Source: Lachnoclostridium sp. UBA1308
GTDB taxonomy: Bacteria > Bacillota > Clostridia > Lachnospirales > Lachnospiraceae
Assembly (NCBI GenBank): GCA_002307215.1
Contig: DBTU01000044.1
Location: 80,358-144,357, forward strand
Direction: 5' to 3'
Length of the DNA: 64,000 nt
In this document: in pieces, positions 8,424 to 16,712 of the stretch
Layout: each line of letters begins with the position of its first letter
Position numbering within the stretch: position 1 is the stretch's first letter
Program-made: the position numbers and the translations under genes
The notes under the pieces: generated by a model
Databases searched by the model: none
Seen by the model: the letters and a program-made list of their open reading frames with translations, nothing else
What the model was told of the DNA's origin: nothing

Positions 8424-8747
8424 ATGAGAGATACAGTAGTTAGCGAAGTTAATCAGTTATTAGTGGAAATAAGTGATACTACTGATTATTTTTATCAACA
8501 AAAAATAGGTGAAGCGTACAAGAAATTGGATCCTTTAATTGGACACATTATGACTGTTGTTGATAAATTATTTGCATATAAAGAGACATATTCTCTTATG
8601 TTTGACGAAGACAGTTTAGTTAATTCGTTAGCTAAGTCAATGAAGGCAGTGGAAGAAAAGGACAGTGTTTTACTGGCTGATATCTTATCCTTGGAACTGG
8701 CAGGTCAATTAGAAGATATTGTTAGTAATATTGTAATTATTCAGTAA
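8424..8747 (+). CDS. Small helical protein, homologous to the N-terminal module of the downstream Maf proteins
   Basis: I do not recognise a named family. The product is 107 aa, acidic, soluble and predicted helical. Residues 70-105 (EEKDSVLLADILSLELAGQL) line up by eye with DSRDYVILADFYELQMLRFF in the protein at 43630 and with KNKDYILLADLLELQLVNFL in the protein at 48858. Upstream a Y-x-K-KL/KA helix is also shared. So the same module exists alone here, immediately before a Maf gene that lacks it, and fused at the N-terminus of two other Maf proteins. This suggests a partner subunit or chaperone of Maf, perhaps binding flagellin in a FliS-like manner. AAAAGGAG precedes the ATG. Its stop codon lies within the structured element at 8738-8848. 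Confidence 0.75.
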   Translation: MRDTVVSEVNQLLVEISDTTDYFYQQKIGEAYKKLDPLIGHIMTVVDKLFAYKETYSLMFDEDSLVNSLAKSMKAVEEKDSVLLADILSLELAGQLEDIVSNIVIIQ

Positions 8748-8848
8748 CTCGAGAAATCCACGGGATTTCGAGAAAGTTCAGCGCCAAAACATGTGCTTTT
8801 CAGCATATTTTGTATGCATCGGTTCGAAAGAACCGTAGTTACTGAATA
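8738..8848 (+). ncRNA. Candidate multibranched structured RNA element between the helical-module gene and maf
   Basis: An 11-bp outer stem (TATTCAGTAAC at 8738-8748 with GTTACTGAATA at 8838-8848, perfect) encloses three hairpins. The first is 8748-8759/8763-8772 (one bulge). The second is GCATA/TATGC at 8803-8807/8813-8817. The third is CGGTTC-GAAA-GAACCG (8820-8835), with a GNRA tetraloop. The element starts inside the last codons of the upstream gene and ends 34 bp before the maf start. I do not recognise it as a known riboswitch class. It could be a cis-regulatory RNA, a processing site or a dispersed repeat. Confidence 0.5.
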
Positions 8849-8882
8849 GTCACGTAATATTTAGGACAAGAGGAGATTTATT

Positions 8883-10727
8883 ATGTCATATCTTGATAAA
8901 AACATGCAGGAAATTGAGGCGACCAAGGGTTATTTGTATAAAAAGCTGAATGAACATAAAACAGATCATACAAAAGCGATTGATGATATCTGGACCACGG
9001 AAACCATGGATATGGATACTACCTTACAACTGAGAATACAATCGAATAATTATCGTTTAAATAGTATATATAGCCCGACACATGAAGCAAAACGTTGGGC
9101 AGAACAATTCCAGATAAAGAATATTGGAATAGTCATTTCAATGTTTGGTATGGGAAATGGAGTATTTGTAAGAGAATTGCTGAATAAATTAGATGGTCGG
9201 GGATGCATCTTAATTTATGAGCCATCTTTCCAGATTTTTAATTATGTAATGGAAAAATATGATATTAGTGATATATTGAACAATCCGAATGTATCAATAA
9301 CAGTGAAAGGGATTAATGATAATGAGATGAAGAATCTATTGTCGAACCATGTAGACTGGGTTAATCTTTCTTCGCAGATTTTCTGCACACACCCTCAGTA
9401 TGATATCATATTTGAGGAGAGCCTAAAGCGGTTTTATAAAATTATACAGGATAACAATAATAGGGCGGTTGTCAACAAAAATACGGATATGTTTATTTGT
9501 AAGACAGTCGTCAATAATATTTTAAGTAATCTCCACTTATTAAAAAAATGTAATGAAGTGACTGAACTTATCGGAAGATTTCCGGGAGAGGTACCGGCGA
9601 TTGTGGTTGCTGCGGGGCCGTCTCTGGATAAAAACATAGAGGATTTAAAGCTAGCGAAAGGGAAAGCAGTCATATTTGCGGTAGATACAGCTGTTAAATA
9701 TTTGCTGGCCCATGATATAGAACCTGATTTTATTGTAACACTGGATCCGAATAAGTCTTTATCTCATCTGGAAGATTCGAGATGTAAAGATATACCAATA
9801 TTTTGTAGAATCGATTCGAGGCCGGAAAATATTAGTAATTGTAAAACCTATACAATTTTATACAACGTAGAAGGATATGCAAAAAGTATTTTTGATCGCC
9901 TTGGGATCTGTACCGGAGAAATAAGATCCGGCGGTTCTGTAGCCACAGGAGCATTTTCTCTATGTGAGACAATTGGCTTTAAGAATATAATACTCATAGG
10001 TCAGGATCTCGCATATTCCGGGGAGTGTACGCATGCGGGTGGTATTACTATTGATGCCAGTAATGCCAAATCAGCGATGGAAATTGTTGAAGACATCTAT
10101 GGTAATCCGATTAGGACAAGATATGACTGGTATGTTTATATCAAATGGTTTGAGGATGCGGTTGAAATGTTTGAAGGAGAAATGGTGATTGATGCCACGG
10201 AAGGTGGAGCAAAGATCAATGGAACAGTAATAATGACACTTCGGGAAGCAATCTCAAAGCATTGTACAAAGGAGATTGATTGTAAGGCTGTTCTTGATGG
10301 TATGGTGCCGGTAATAAATCAGGAACAGAGATTGAGGCTGAAAAGCATTCTGGATGAAGACATGCAGGATTTCTCGGAAATAGTGCCTATGCTCAAGGAA
10401 GCATTAAAACTGTGTGATCGGATGATTGACAAATACAACAGATCGATTAATGAGACAAAATCCAGTATAAGGATAAATAAGCGCTTGAGTGATATAAACG
10501 GGGAGCTGAATGATAAACAGATTTATTCATTGCTGGATTGGGATATCTCCAGCGATACATCGGAACAGATGGCTGATATCTATCAATACACCGATGACGA
10601 AAGGAAGAACAAGCTTGCAACCTTTCAGCATGCGAAAAACATTTATAATGCTATCATTTGTTCTGCGGATCGCATTAAGCCAATGCTGGAGGAAAGCTTT
10701 TGTAATTTGATGGGGGAGGAAATATAG
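8883..10727 (+). CDS. Motility-associated factor glycosyltransferase (Maf, DUF115 family)
   Basis: Maf proteins transfer nonulosonic acid or related sugars to flagellin Ser/Thr in the cytoplasm. The 614-aa product has an N-terminal Maf domain (residues 1-215; GMGNGVFVRELL followed by a YEPSF motif). The central DUF115 core follows, with VVAAGPSLDKNIEDLK around residues 241-256, FAVDTAVKYLL, and GQDLAYSGECTHAGG near 375. A helical C-terminal domain (about 470-614) completes it. It lacks the small helical module that the other Maf proteins carry, but a free copy is encoded just upstream. The next gene makes a CMP-activated sugar, the donor class used by Maf. The start is supported by AAGAGGAG. 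Confidence 0.9.
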   Translation: MSYLDKNMQEIEATKGYLYKKLNEHKTDHTKAIDDIWTTETMDMDTTLQLRIQSNNYRLNSIYSPTHEAKRWAEQFQIKNIGIVISMFGMGNGVFVRELLNKLDGRGCILIYEPSFQIFNYVMEKYDISDILNNPNVSITVKGINDNEMKNLLSNHVDWVNLSSQIFCTHPQYDIIFEESLKRFYKIIQDNNNRAVVNKNTDMFICKTVVNNILSNLHLLKKCNEVTELIGRFPGEVPAIVVAAGPSLDKNIEDLKLAKGKAVIFAVDTAVKYLLAHDIEPDFIVTLDPNKSLSHLEDSRCKDIPIFCRIDSRPENISNCKTYTILYNVEGYAKSIFDRLGICTGEIRSGGSVATGAFSLCETIGFKNIILIGQDLAYSGECTHAGGITIDASNAKSAMEIVEDIYGNPIRTRYDWYVYIKWFEDAVEMFEGEMVIDATEGGAKINGTVIMTLREAISKHCTKEIDCKAVLDGMVPVINQEQRLRLKSILDEDMQDFSEIVPMLKEALKLCDRMIDKYNRSINETKSSIRINKRLSDINGELNDKQIYSLLDWDISSDTSEQMADIYQYTDDERKNKLATFQHAKNIYNAIICSADRIKPMLEESFCNLMGEEI

Positions 10728-10737
10728 GAGGAAACAT

Positions 10738-11745
10738 ATGAATGTTTTGGCGGTAATTCCTGCAAGAAGCGGTTCAAAGTCAGTACCCCATAAGAATATC
10801 AGGGAACTTGCCGGTAAACCTATGCTGGCTTATTCGATTGAGCATGCCAGGAATTCAAAATACATCAATCGGATTATCTTGAGTACAGACAGCCTGAGCT
10901 ATGCCAAAATAGGTGAAAGCTACGGCGCAGAGGTACCGTTTATCAGACCGGAGCAATATGCTACGGATACAGCTCTTGATATTGAAGTATTCTTTCATTG
11001 TCTGACATTTCTAAAAGAGAAGGAAGGATATCTGCCTGATATTGTAGTGCAATTAAGGCCTACCTATCCGATTCGTGATATCAAGGAGATTGATCATATG
11101 ATTGAGCTGTTAATGAAAGATGATCAAGCTGATTCGGTCAGATCAATTGCCCCGGCAAAAGAAATCCCATATAAGATGTGGTATAGGAACGAACAGGGAG
11201 TATTGACTCCTGTAATAACAGAGATTCCGGAATGCTACAATATGCCAAGACAGCAGCTACCCAAGGTTTATTATCAGAATGCCTGCATTGATGTTGTCAG
11301 AGGAAGAGTCATACTGAATGAATATTCCATGTCAGGGAAACTAATTCTGGGATATGAGATGGATAAGAATTATGATATTGATACGGAAGAGGAATTTATT
11401 AATGCAGAAGAATATCTTAAGATAGCATCCGGGAAAAAGAGACTTGTATTTGACATAGATGGTGTGATAGCTAAAATCCAGAAAGATAATAATTATGAGT
11501 TGGCAGAACCTAATTATCCAATGATTCAGTTGATTAACAGGCTTTACGACCTGGGCAATTATATTGTTCTTCATACGGCCAGAGGATTTGTTACAGGGAT
11601 TGATTGGAGTGTTATCACGAAAGAGCAACTGGTATCCTGGGAACTCAAATATCATGAGATATACTTTGGGAAGCCGAATGCGGATTACTATGTAGACGAT
11701 AAAATGATTAGCATGAATAAACTGCTTGAGATGTTTTCGCTGTAG
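10738..11745 (+). CDS. CMP-sugar synthetase (NeuA/KdsB-like) fused to a HAD phosphatase domain
   Basis: The N-terminal 225 residues are an acylneuraminate cytidylyltransferase: IPARSGSKSVPHKNI (residues 7-21), RPTYPIRD, and the DIDTEEEF acidic motif near 212. They would couple a nonulosonic acid to CTP. Residues 234-335 are a HAD phosphatase with all four motifs visible: DIDG (Asp239/Asp241), LHTARG, the Lys of KPNADYY, and VDD. Such a domain could remove the phosphate left by a phosphate-type synthase, so two consecutive steps may be joined in one chain. It lies 10 bp after maf, with AGGAGG overlapping the maf stop. The product sugar (a Neu/Leg/Kdn-like acid) cannot be fixed from sequence. 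Confidence 0.85.
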   Translation: MNVLAVIPARSGSKSVPHKNIRELAGKPMLAYSIEHARNSKYINRIILSTDSLSYAKIGESYGAEVPFIRPEQYATDTALDIEVFFHCLTFLKEKEGYLPDIVVQLRPTYPIRDIKEIDHMIELLMKDDQADSVRSIAPAKEIPYKMWYRNEQGVLTPVITEIPECYNMPRQQLPKVYYQNACIDVVRGRVILNEYSMSGKLILGYEMDKNYDIDTEEEFINAEEYLKIASGKKRLVFDIDGVIAKIQKDNNYELAEPNYPMIQLINRLYDLGNYIVLHTARGFVTGIDWSVITKEQLVSWELKYHEIYFGKPNADYYVDDKMISMNKLLEMFSL

Positions 11746-11839
11746 TAGTAGGAATGACCTCAAATATATAAAATGAGCAATTTGGATTATTTACGAATAG
11801 TCTCAAATTACAGAGAAAGACTGTTGTTTGGAGGGTAGA

Positions 11840-12856
11840 ATGGATTATAAAATCAGTATTATTATTCCTTGCTACAATGTAGAAGCATATTTAAAACGAT
11901 GCCTAAATAGTATTGTAAATCAGACAATGGGAGTGGAAGCCTTGCAGCTAATCCTTGTGAATGATGCTTCTACGGATACAACACTAAACATTATGAAAGA
12001 ATATGAAGATAAATATCCTGATAATATACTCATAATTACTTATGAGAATAACATGGGGCAAGGTTATGCAAGGAATGTCGCGTTGGACTATGCCGTTGCG
12101 TCATATATCGGTTATATCGATTCCGATGACTATATCGAACTTGATATGTATGAGAAAATGTATGAAAAGATAATCAGTTACAGTTGCGAGGTGGTAATAT
12201 GCAGAAACGACCGTCCCTTTGAGGAGAATGAAGCTAAGAACGGAATTACGGGAAATGATGCGTTATACATTTTTGACACGGATGATCAAAGGAGAATCTT
12301 TCTTACCTATTTCAGGGATAACGTAATGTGCACGAATAAGCTGATAAGCAAGGATTTACTGATTGATAACAATATCATATTTCCTGAAAATATTAAATTC
12401 GAAGATAATTATTGGGGTTTTCTATTGCTTTTACACATTAATTCCGTATATATTTTGGAAGAGTGTTTGTATCATTGGTACTATAATACGAACAGTACGG
12501 TTACCAGTGGGAAAGCGATTCTTGATCGTTCGGGAGTACAGGTATTGCTACTTGATGAATGCAAGAAACGAAGCTTTTTTGACAAGTATAGAGACGAAAT
12601 TATTTATAATTTTTACGAGAGATCCTTTGTGGAACCGATTTTCTATTTATATAATTATAATTGTATCAATATCGATATTATTAAAAAATTAAAGATGATC
12701 CTCCTGAAGGTATGTCCTGAGTTTACCGAGACATCGTATTATAAGAATGAATCAGTTATTACGAGGTTTGCCTGTGAAGCTGAAATCAGAAAGTTTATTG
12801 AAAATGATGTTACCATGGATTTGATGGATGAAGTTAAGTCCAATATATTTACATAA
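11840..12856 (+). CDS. Family 2 glycosyltransferase
   Basis: This is a GT-A fold inverting glycosyltransferase that would extend a glycan from a nucleotide-sugar donor. The N-terminus ISIIIPCYNVEAYLKRCLNSI (residues 5-25) is the standard GT2 strand-loop, followed by NDASTDTTL and the metal-binding YIDSDDYIE near residue 95. The C-terminal third is not diagnostic. I chose the ATG at 11840 because GGAGG ends 5 bases upstream; the in-frame TTG at 11828 precedes that site. The donor and acceptor are unknown. It is separated by about 95 bp from the CMP-sugar synthetase gene and is followed closely by another glycosyltransferase. Confidence 0.88.
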   Translation: MDYKISIIIPCYNVEAYLKRCLNSIVNQTMGVEALQLILVNDASTDTTLNIMKEYEDKYPDNILIITYENNMGQGYARNVALDYAVASYIGYIDSDDYIELDMYEKMYEKIISYSCEVVICRNDRPFEENEAKNGITGNDALYIFDTDDQRRIFLTYFRDNVMCTNKLISKDLLIDNNIIFPENIKFEDNYWGFLLLLHINSVYILEECLYHWYYNTNSTVTSGKAILDRSGVQVLLLDECKKRSFFDKYRDEIIYNFYERSFVEPIFYLYNYNCINIDIIKKLKMILLKVCPEFTETSYYKNESVITRFACEAEIRKFIENDVTMDLMDEVKSNIFT

Positions 12857-12873
12857 ACCATTGGGAGGTAGCT

Positions 12874-15057
12874 ATGAAGAAAATATTCTGTTTTATAGAT
12901 CGTCAGGAGCATATGGAAGGAGATTTGAAATCCTACATCGAGGAGCTTGACGTTCAGGGGCATAAAATATATATTTATTCCGACATCGATGATCAATTGA
13001 ATGATCCCGGCATTATTATATCTGAGATTGATAAAGTGCTGACGATGGATAACAAGGATTCACTTGTTTTTTTAACCAACATGGAAAATCTCTGTTTAAT
13101 CCTTTATCGGTTGTATCACCAGACATTTAATCAATTTATATATTACCGGCAGGCAGATACCAGGGTCTATAATTTACAGGGCATTTATCAGAAACTGCTA
13201 TTGTTACCGGTCTCAGAAGCAGAAGCATTGAAGAAACCTATCTGTACAAATGCGGCTAAGCTTATTCTTGGGAATAAAGATTGCTATACAAAGAATTGCC
13301 AGCTAATACCGGAGGAAGATGTCCTAACTGAAATGGATTCAATTCAGAAGGTCAGAAAATACTATTTAATAGATGGAATTTACTATTTGTTTGAACCGGT
13401 AATTACCGACAAGAAAATAGTGATTTGTGAGAGAACGGATGAAGATTGCCGATTCAAATTCCCGGGCTTTGCAAATATGCACTATATGATAAATTCGGAT
13501 AGCGAGCTGCTCAATGAGATTTTTGCCTGTATGGATAATCTTTCAGGCGAAAAAGTAATGAAGTTATATGAGGTTTTTGATATCTTATCCGATCAAATGA
13601 GGAGTTATTCGTATATTATGTATTCCATGACCTGTAATGTTATAGACGATGCGGCGCAGTTGGATGATATGAAGGATATCATACGTTCTGTCGCCCTGTA
13701 TTCATTTCTTATGAAAATCACGAAAAGCCCTTGCTATTTTAATAGACTATTGGAAATAACAATAGAAAATGTCTATCTGGATTGTCTCAATAAGTATTAT
13801 ATTTTTAATCAATGCAAAAGATATTTGTTTACCAATGAAGTCGGTACAGACGGAAAATCTTATCAGTTGATGAGCAATTTATATGTGACAGCCTTTGAAG
13901 GATTTAAAAATGAATATGCTGGGGATTTAGTGCCAGTGCCCAGAGAAGAGCGTAACGAAGACACTGTTATCATATTTTCTATACAGTTTTTGGGTGAAAG
14001 ACATCCTCCGACAAAGACAACGCTCGAAAGATGTTATACCCTTGGCAAATTACTGAATAAGAAGATTATTCTGATCAGCACGAGAGAACAACATTCGGAA
14101 GCGGGAGCACTAATCGTGTACAACGCATCTCTAGGCAATGTCTTGGAGGAATACAATGAATGGAACACCTATCAATATAAGGATTTGGCAATACCGTTTT
14201 ATCAGCCCAGTGTAACGATGCCGGACAAAGCTGTTATTAGGGAAATACTTCAGGAAGTTAGAAGAATAAAGCCTTATTATATCATCAGTATCGGTAATGG
14301 TAGCATAACTGCGGATTTATGCGGACAAATTGTTCCGGAGATAGCCTCAGCGGTTGTGTTTTCGTCTTTACCTACAACAACCGGGACATTTTCATTGATT
14401 GGAAGATCCATATCGGAAACAGAGTGGGAACAGCTATTACGCAAGGGATATGCCAGGGAAAATATAATTGAGAGTACATTTACATTCGAATTGCGTCCAA
14501 AGACAAGGACGACTACAAGAAATAGTTTGTCTATTCCTGATGATTGTTTCCTTTTTGTTACAGTGGGAAATAGACTTGATATCGATGTCACCGATGAATT
14601 TGTGGAAATAATACAGAGTAGTTTTGACTGGGGGACTCATATTGTGTTTGCCGGGATGTTCCCCAATTATAATGATTTTTGCAGTAAATATCCGCAGTTC
14701 AAAGAACACTCCACTTATCTAGGATACTATGATGATATCCTTTCATTGATGGAAATCTGTGATTTGTATGTAAATCCAATCAGATCCGGAGGAGGCTTTT
14801 CGATTGTCGAGGCGTTTCATGAAGGAAAACCGGGAGTTACCGTTCGTGTCGGGGATGTGGCAACAGCTGCCGGTGAAGAGTTTTGCGTGAAAGATTATAA
14901 TGAAATGCAGACTCAGATAAAAAGATATATTGATGACAGGGAATATTATGATCAGATGGCAGTTAAAGCAAGAAAAAGAGAGAAAATATTAACTGATTCG
15001 AAAGCTGCCATGGAGCAGATTCTTGAAAAGGTTCAAAACAGCCGGTTGTTTTTTTAA
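12874..15057 (+). CDS. Large protein with C-terminal GT-B glycosyltransferase domain
   Basis: The product has 727 aa. Residues about 340-727 look like a GT-B fold glycosyltransferase: a Rossmann-like half with IIFSIQFLGERHPPTKT and IISIGNGSITADL, then FLFVTVGNRLD, HIVFAGMF and the donor-site stretch LYVNPIRSGGGFSIVEAFHEG near 640-660, as in GT4-type enzymes. The N-terminal 330 residues are a separate region (start MKKIFCFIDRQEHMEGDL) that I cannot assign; it may bind the acceptor protein or glycan. No signal peptide or membrane helix is evident, so it is presumably cytoplasmic. It follows the GT2 gene by 17 bp. Such large two-part enzymes are frequent in flagellin glycosylation loci. Confidence 0.75.
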   Translation: MKKIFCFIDRQEHMEGDLKSYIEELDVQGHKIYIYSDIDDQLNDPGIIISEIDKVLTMDNKDSLVFLTNMENLCLILYRLYHQTFNQFIYYRQADTRVYNLQGIYQKLLLLPVSEAEALKKPICTNAAKLILGNKDCYTKNCQLIPEEDVLTEMDSIQKVRKYYLIDGIYYLFEPVITDKKIVICERTDEDCRFKFPGFANMHYMINSDSELLNEIFACMDNLSGEKVMKLYEVFDILSDQMRSYSYIMYSMTCNVIDDAAQLDDMKDIIRSVALYSFLMKITKSPCYFNRLLEITIENVYLDCLNKYYIFNQCKRYLFTNEVGTDGKSYQLMSNLYVTAFEGFKNEYAGDLVPVPREERNEDTVIIFSIQFLGERHPPTKTTLERCYTLGKLLNKKIILISTREQHSEAGALIVYNASLGNVLEEYNEWNTYQYKDLAIPFYQPSVTMPDKAVIREILQEVRRIKPYYIISIGNGSITADLCGQIVPEIASAVVFSSLPTTTGTFSLIGRSISETEWEQLLRKGYARENIIESTFTFELRPKTRTTTRNSLSIPDDCFLFVTVGNRLDIDVTDEFVEIIQSSFDWGTHIVFAGMFPNYNDFCSKYPQFKEHSTYLGYYDDILSLMEICDLYVNPIRSGGGFSIVEAFHEGKPGVTVRVGDVATAAGEEFCVKDYNEMQTQIKRYIDDREYYDQMAVKARKREKILTDSKAAMEQILEKVQNSRLFF

Positions 15058-15091
15058 ACAGCCGGATTTTTCATATTGTAGTGAATAGTTG

Positions 15092-15119
15092 TTAATAATA
15101 TGATAGAATTAGTCGATAT
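15092..15119 (+). promoter_or_regulatory. Possible promoter for the NeuB-like gene
   Basis: TTAA (15092-15095), a 17-bp spacer and TCGATAT (15113-15119) resemble the flagellar sigma-D boxes with one changed base. An overlapping sigma-A reading is TTGTAG, 17 bp, TATGAT (15076-15104). The evidence is weak either way. Confidence 0.35.
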
Positions 15120-15175
15120 ATAATATATGAAATTTGGTCTTTTAAATTGTTGCCGGCTTGCAAAGGGGGATTACC

Positions 15176-16678
15176 ATGAATAATAATTATCATCTTTTTT
15201 CTGATTTATTCGTTTTTGAAATGGCAAACAGTCATCAGGGCAGTGTGGAGCATGGGATTGATATTATTAGAGCGATGAGTAGAATCGCACGTAAATATAA
15301 CATAAAAGCAGCTGTCAAGTTACAATATCGTAATCTGGATACTTTTATTCATCCTGATTTTAAGGACAGGACCGATGTAAATCATATTCCGAGATTCATG
15401 AGTACCAGACTGACTTTTGATCAGTTTACACAGCTTGTCGATGCCATTCATGATGAGGGAATGATAGCCATGAGTACACCCTTTGATGAAGATGGTGTTG
15501 ATTGGTGTATGGATCAGGGAATTGATATCATAAAGGTTGCCAGCTGCAGTGCACTGGACTGGCCGCTACTGACTAAGATTGCATTAACACATAAGCCGGT
15601 TATTATTTCAACCGGTGGAAAAGTATTATCCGATATTGATAAATTATATAATTTCTTCACCCATAAGGGCTGTGAATTTGCATTTCTTCATTGTATTGCA
15701 GAATATCCGGCCCCGTTTGAGCAACTTCAGCTGGACTTTATCGATCGAATGATTCGTAGATACCCCGAAGTAACCATAGGTTATTCAGGCCATGAAAATC
15801 CGGAGAATAATATTGTTGCTATGTTAGCAGTAGCGAAGGGTGCAAAGATTTTGGAACGTCATGTCGGACTTCCAACTGAGACAATTGTACTTAATTCCTA
15901 TTCCATGAATCCGGAACAGACAGACCTTTGGGTTAAATCAGTCTTAGATGCCAAAATGATTTGCAGAACGAAGAAGGAAAACGACAAATATGTCAGCCAG
16001 GATGAGATGGATTCACTTCGTTCTCTGATGAGAGGAGCCTTCGTTACCAAAGACATCAAGAAGGGTGACATGATCATGATCGAGGATGTCTTCTTTGCAA
16101 TGCCATTGTGTGACAAACAGATGACCAGCGGGGAATTTAACGAGGGTACCATCGCCAGTAGGGATTATATGAAGAATGAAGCACTAATGGAAAAAATACA
16201 GATTTCTGATGTTGGTCTGGTCCGTAATGTAGTTCATGACGCAAAAGGTATGCTTTATGAAGCCGGTATTGCGCTGGGTAATGATTTTGAGGTTGAATTA
16301 TCCCATCATTGTGGTATGAAGCATTTCAGGCAGACAGGTGCTATCATCATCAGCATTATTAACAGGGAATACTGTAAGAAGTTGCTTGTAATTCTTCCCG
16401 GTCAGAAACACCCGGTGCATATGCATAAGGTAAAAGAAGAGACATTTCAGTTATTATATGGAGACCTGACAGTAAACATCGAGGGGCAGGATCATTATAT
16501 GAAGCCGGGTGATATTCAGACAGTACTACGGGAGGTAAGGCATTCCTTTACTTCCGTAAAGGGTGCAATATTTGAAGAAGTATCAACAACTCATATAAAG
16601 AACGATTCCTATTATGAAGACCCGCTGATCAGAAATTTGGACCCGATCGAAAGAAAAACGATTTTAAAAAAGTGGTAA
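15176..16678 (+). CDS. NeuB-family nonulosonic acid synthase with SAF and cupin domains
   Basis: NeuB enzymes condense phosphoenolpyruvate with a hexose derivative to form a 9-carbon sialic-type acid. Residues 1-265 form the TIM barrel: FEMANSHQGS with the catalytic-site His, AVKLQYRNLDTF, STPFDEDGVDW, IIKVASCSALDWP, ISTGG, LHCIAEYPAP and GYSGHE. An SAF (antifreeze-like) domain follows near 283-345. An extra C-terminal cupin (residues about 385-485) carries His412, His415, His417 and Glu422 in an HxHx4E-like metal site, resembling D-lyxose isomerase-type cupins. That domain is absent from short NeuB proteins. AAAGGGGG supports the ATG at 15176 rather than the TTG at 15158. It likely supplies the CMP-sugar synthetase at 10738. 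Confidence 0.88.
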   Translation: MNNNYHLFSDLFVFEMANSHQGSVEHGIDIIRAMSRIARKYNIKAAVKLQYRNLDTFIHPDFKDRTDVNHIPRFMSTRLTFDQFTQLVDAIHDEGMIAMSTPFDEDGVDWCMDQGIDIIKVASCSALDWPLLTKIALTHKPVIISTGGKVLSDIDKLYNFFTHKGCEFAFLHCIAEYPAPFEQLQLDFIDRMIRRYPEVTIGYSGHENPENNIVAMLAVAKGAKILERHVGLPTETIVLNSYSMNPEQTDLWVKSVLDAKMICRTKKENDKYVSQDEMDSLRSLMRGAFVTKDIKKGDMIMIEDVFFAMPLCDKQMTSGEFNEGTIASRDYMKNEALMEKIQISDVGLVRNVVHDAKGMLYEAGIALGNDFEVELSHHCGMKHFRQTGAIIISIINREYCKKLLVILPGQKHPVHMHKVKEETFQLLYGDLTVNIEGQDHYMKPGDIQTVLREVRHSFTSVKGAIFEEVSTTHIKNDSYYEDPLIRNLDPIERKTILKKW

Positions 16679-16712
16679 TAGATGCTGCAGAAGATGGAGC
16701 AAAGGTGTAGCT

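Noticed and set aside
8738..8848. Known riboswitch class (for example c-di-GMP) in the structured element
   Set aside because: The GNRA hairpin is suggestive, but the conserved core strings of the c-di-GMP, SAM, purine and preQ1 classes are absent as far as I can see.
11341..11763. 140-codon minus-strand frame over the HAD end of the CMP-sugar synthetase
   Set aside because: The plus strand here carries all four HAD motifs; the antisense text is low-complexity hydrophobic and lacks a start signal.
15045..15075. Possible terminator after the 727-aa glycosyltransferase gene
   Set aside because: AACAGCCGG occurs twice as a direct repeat, not as an inverted repeat, so no hairpin can form despite the T run.
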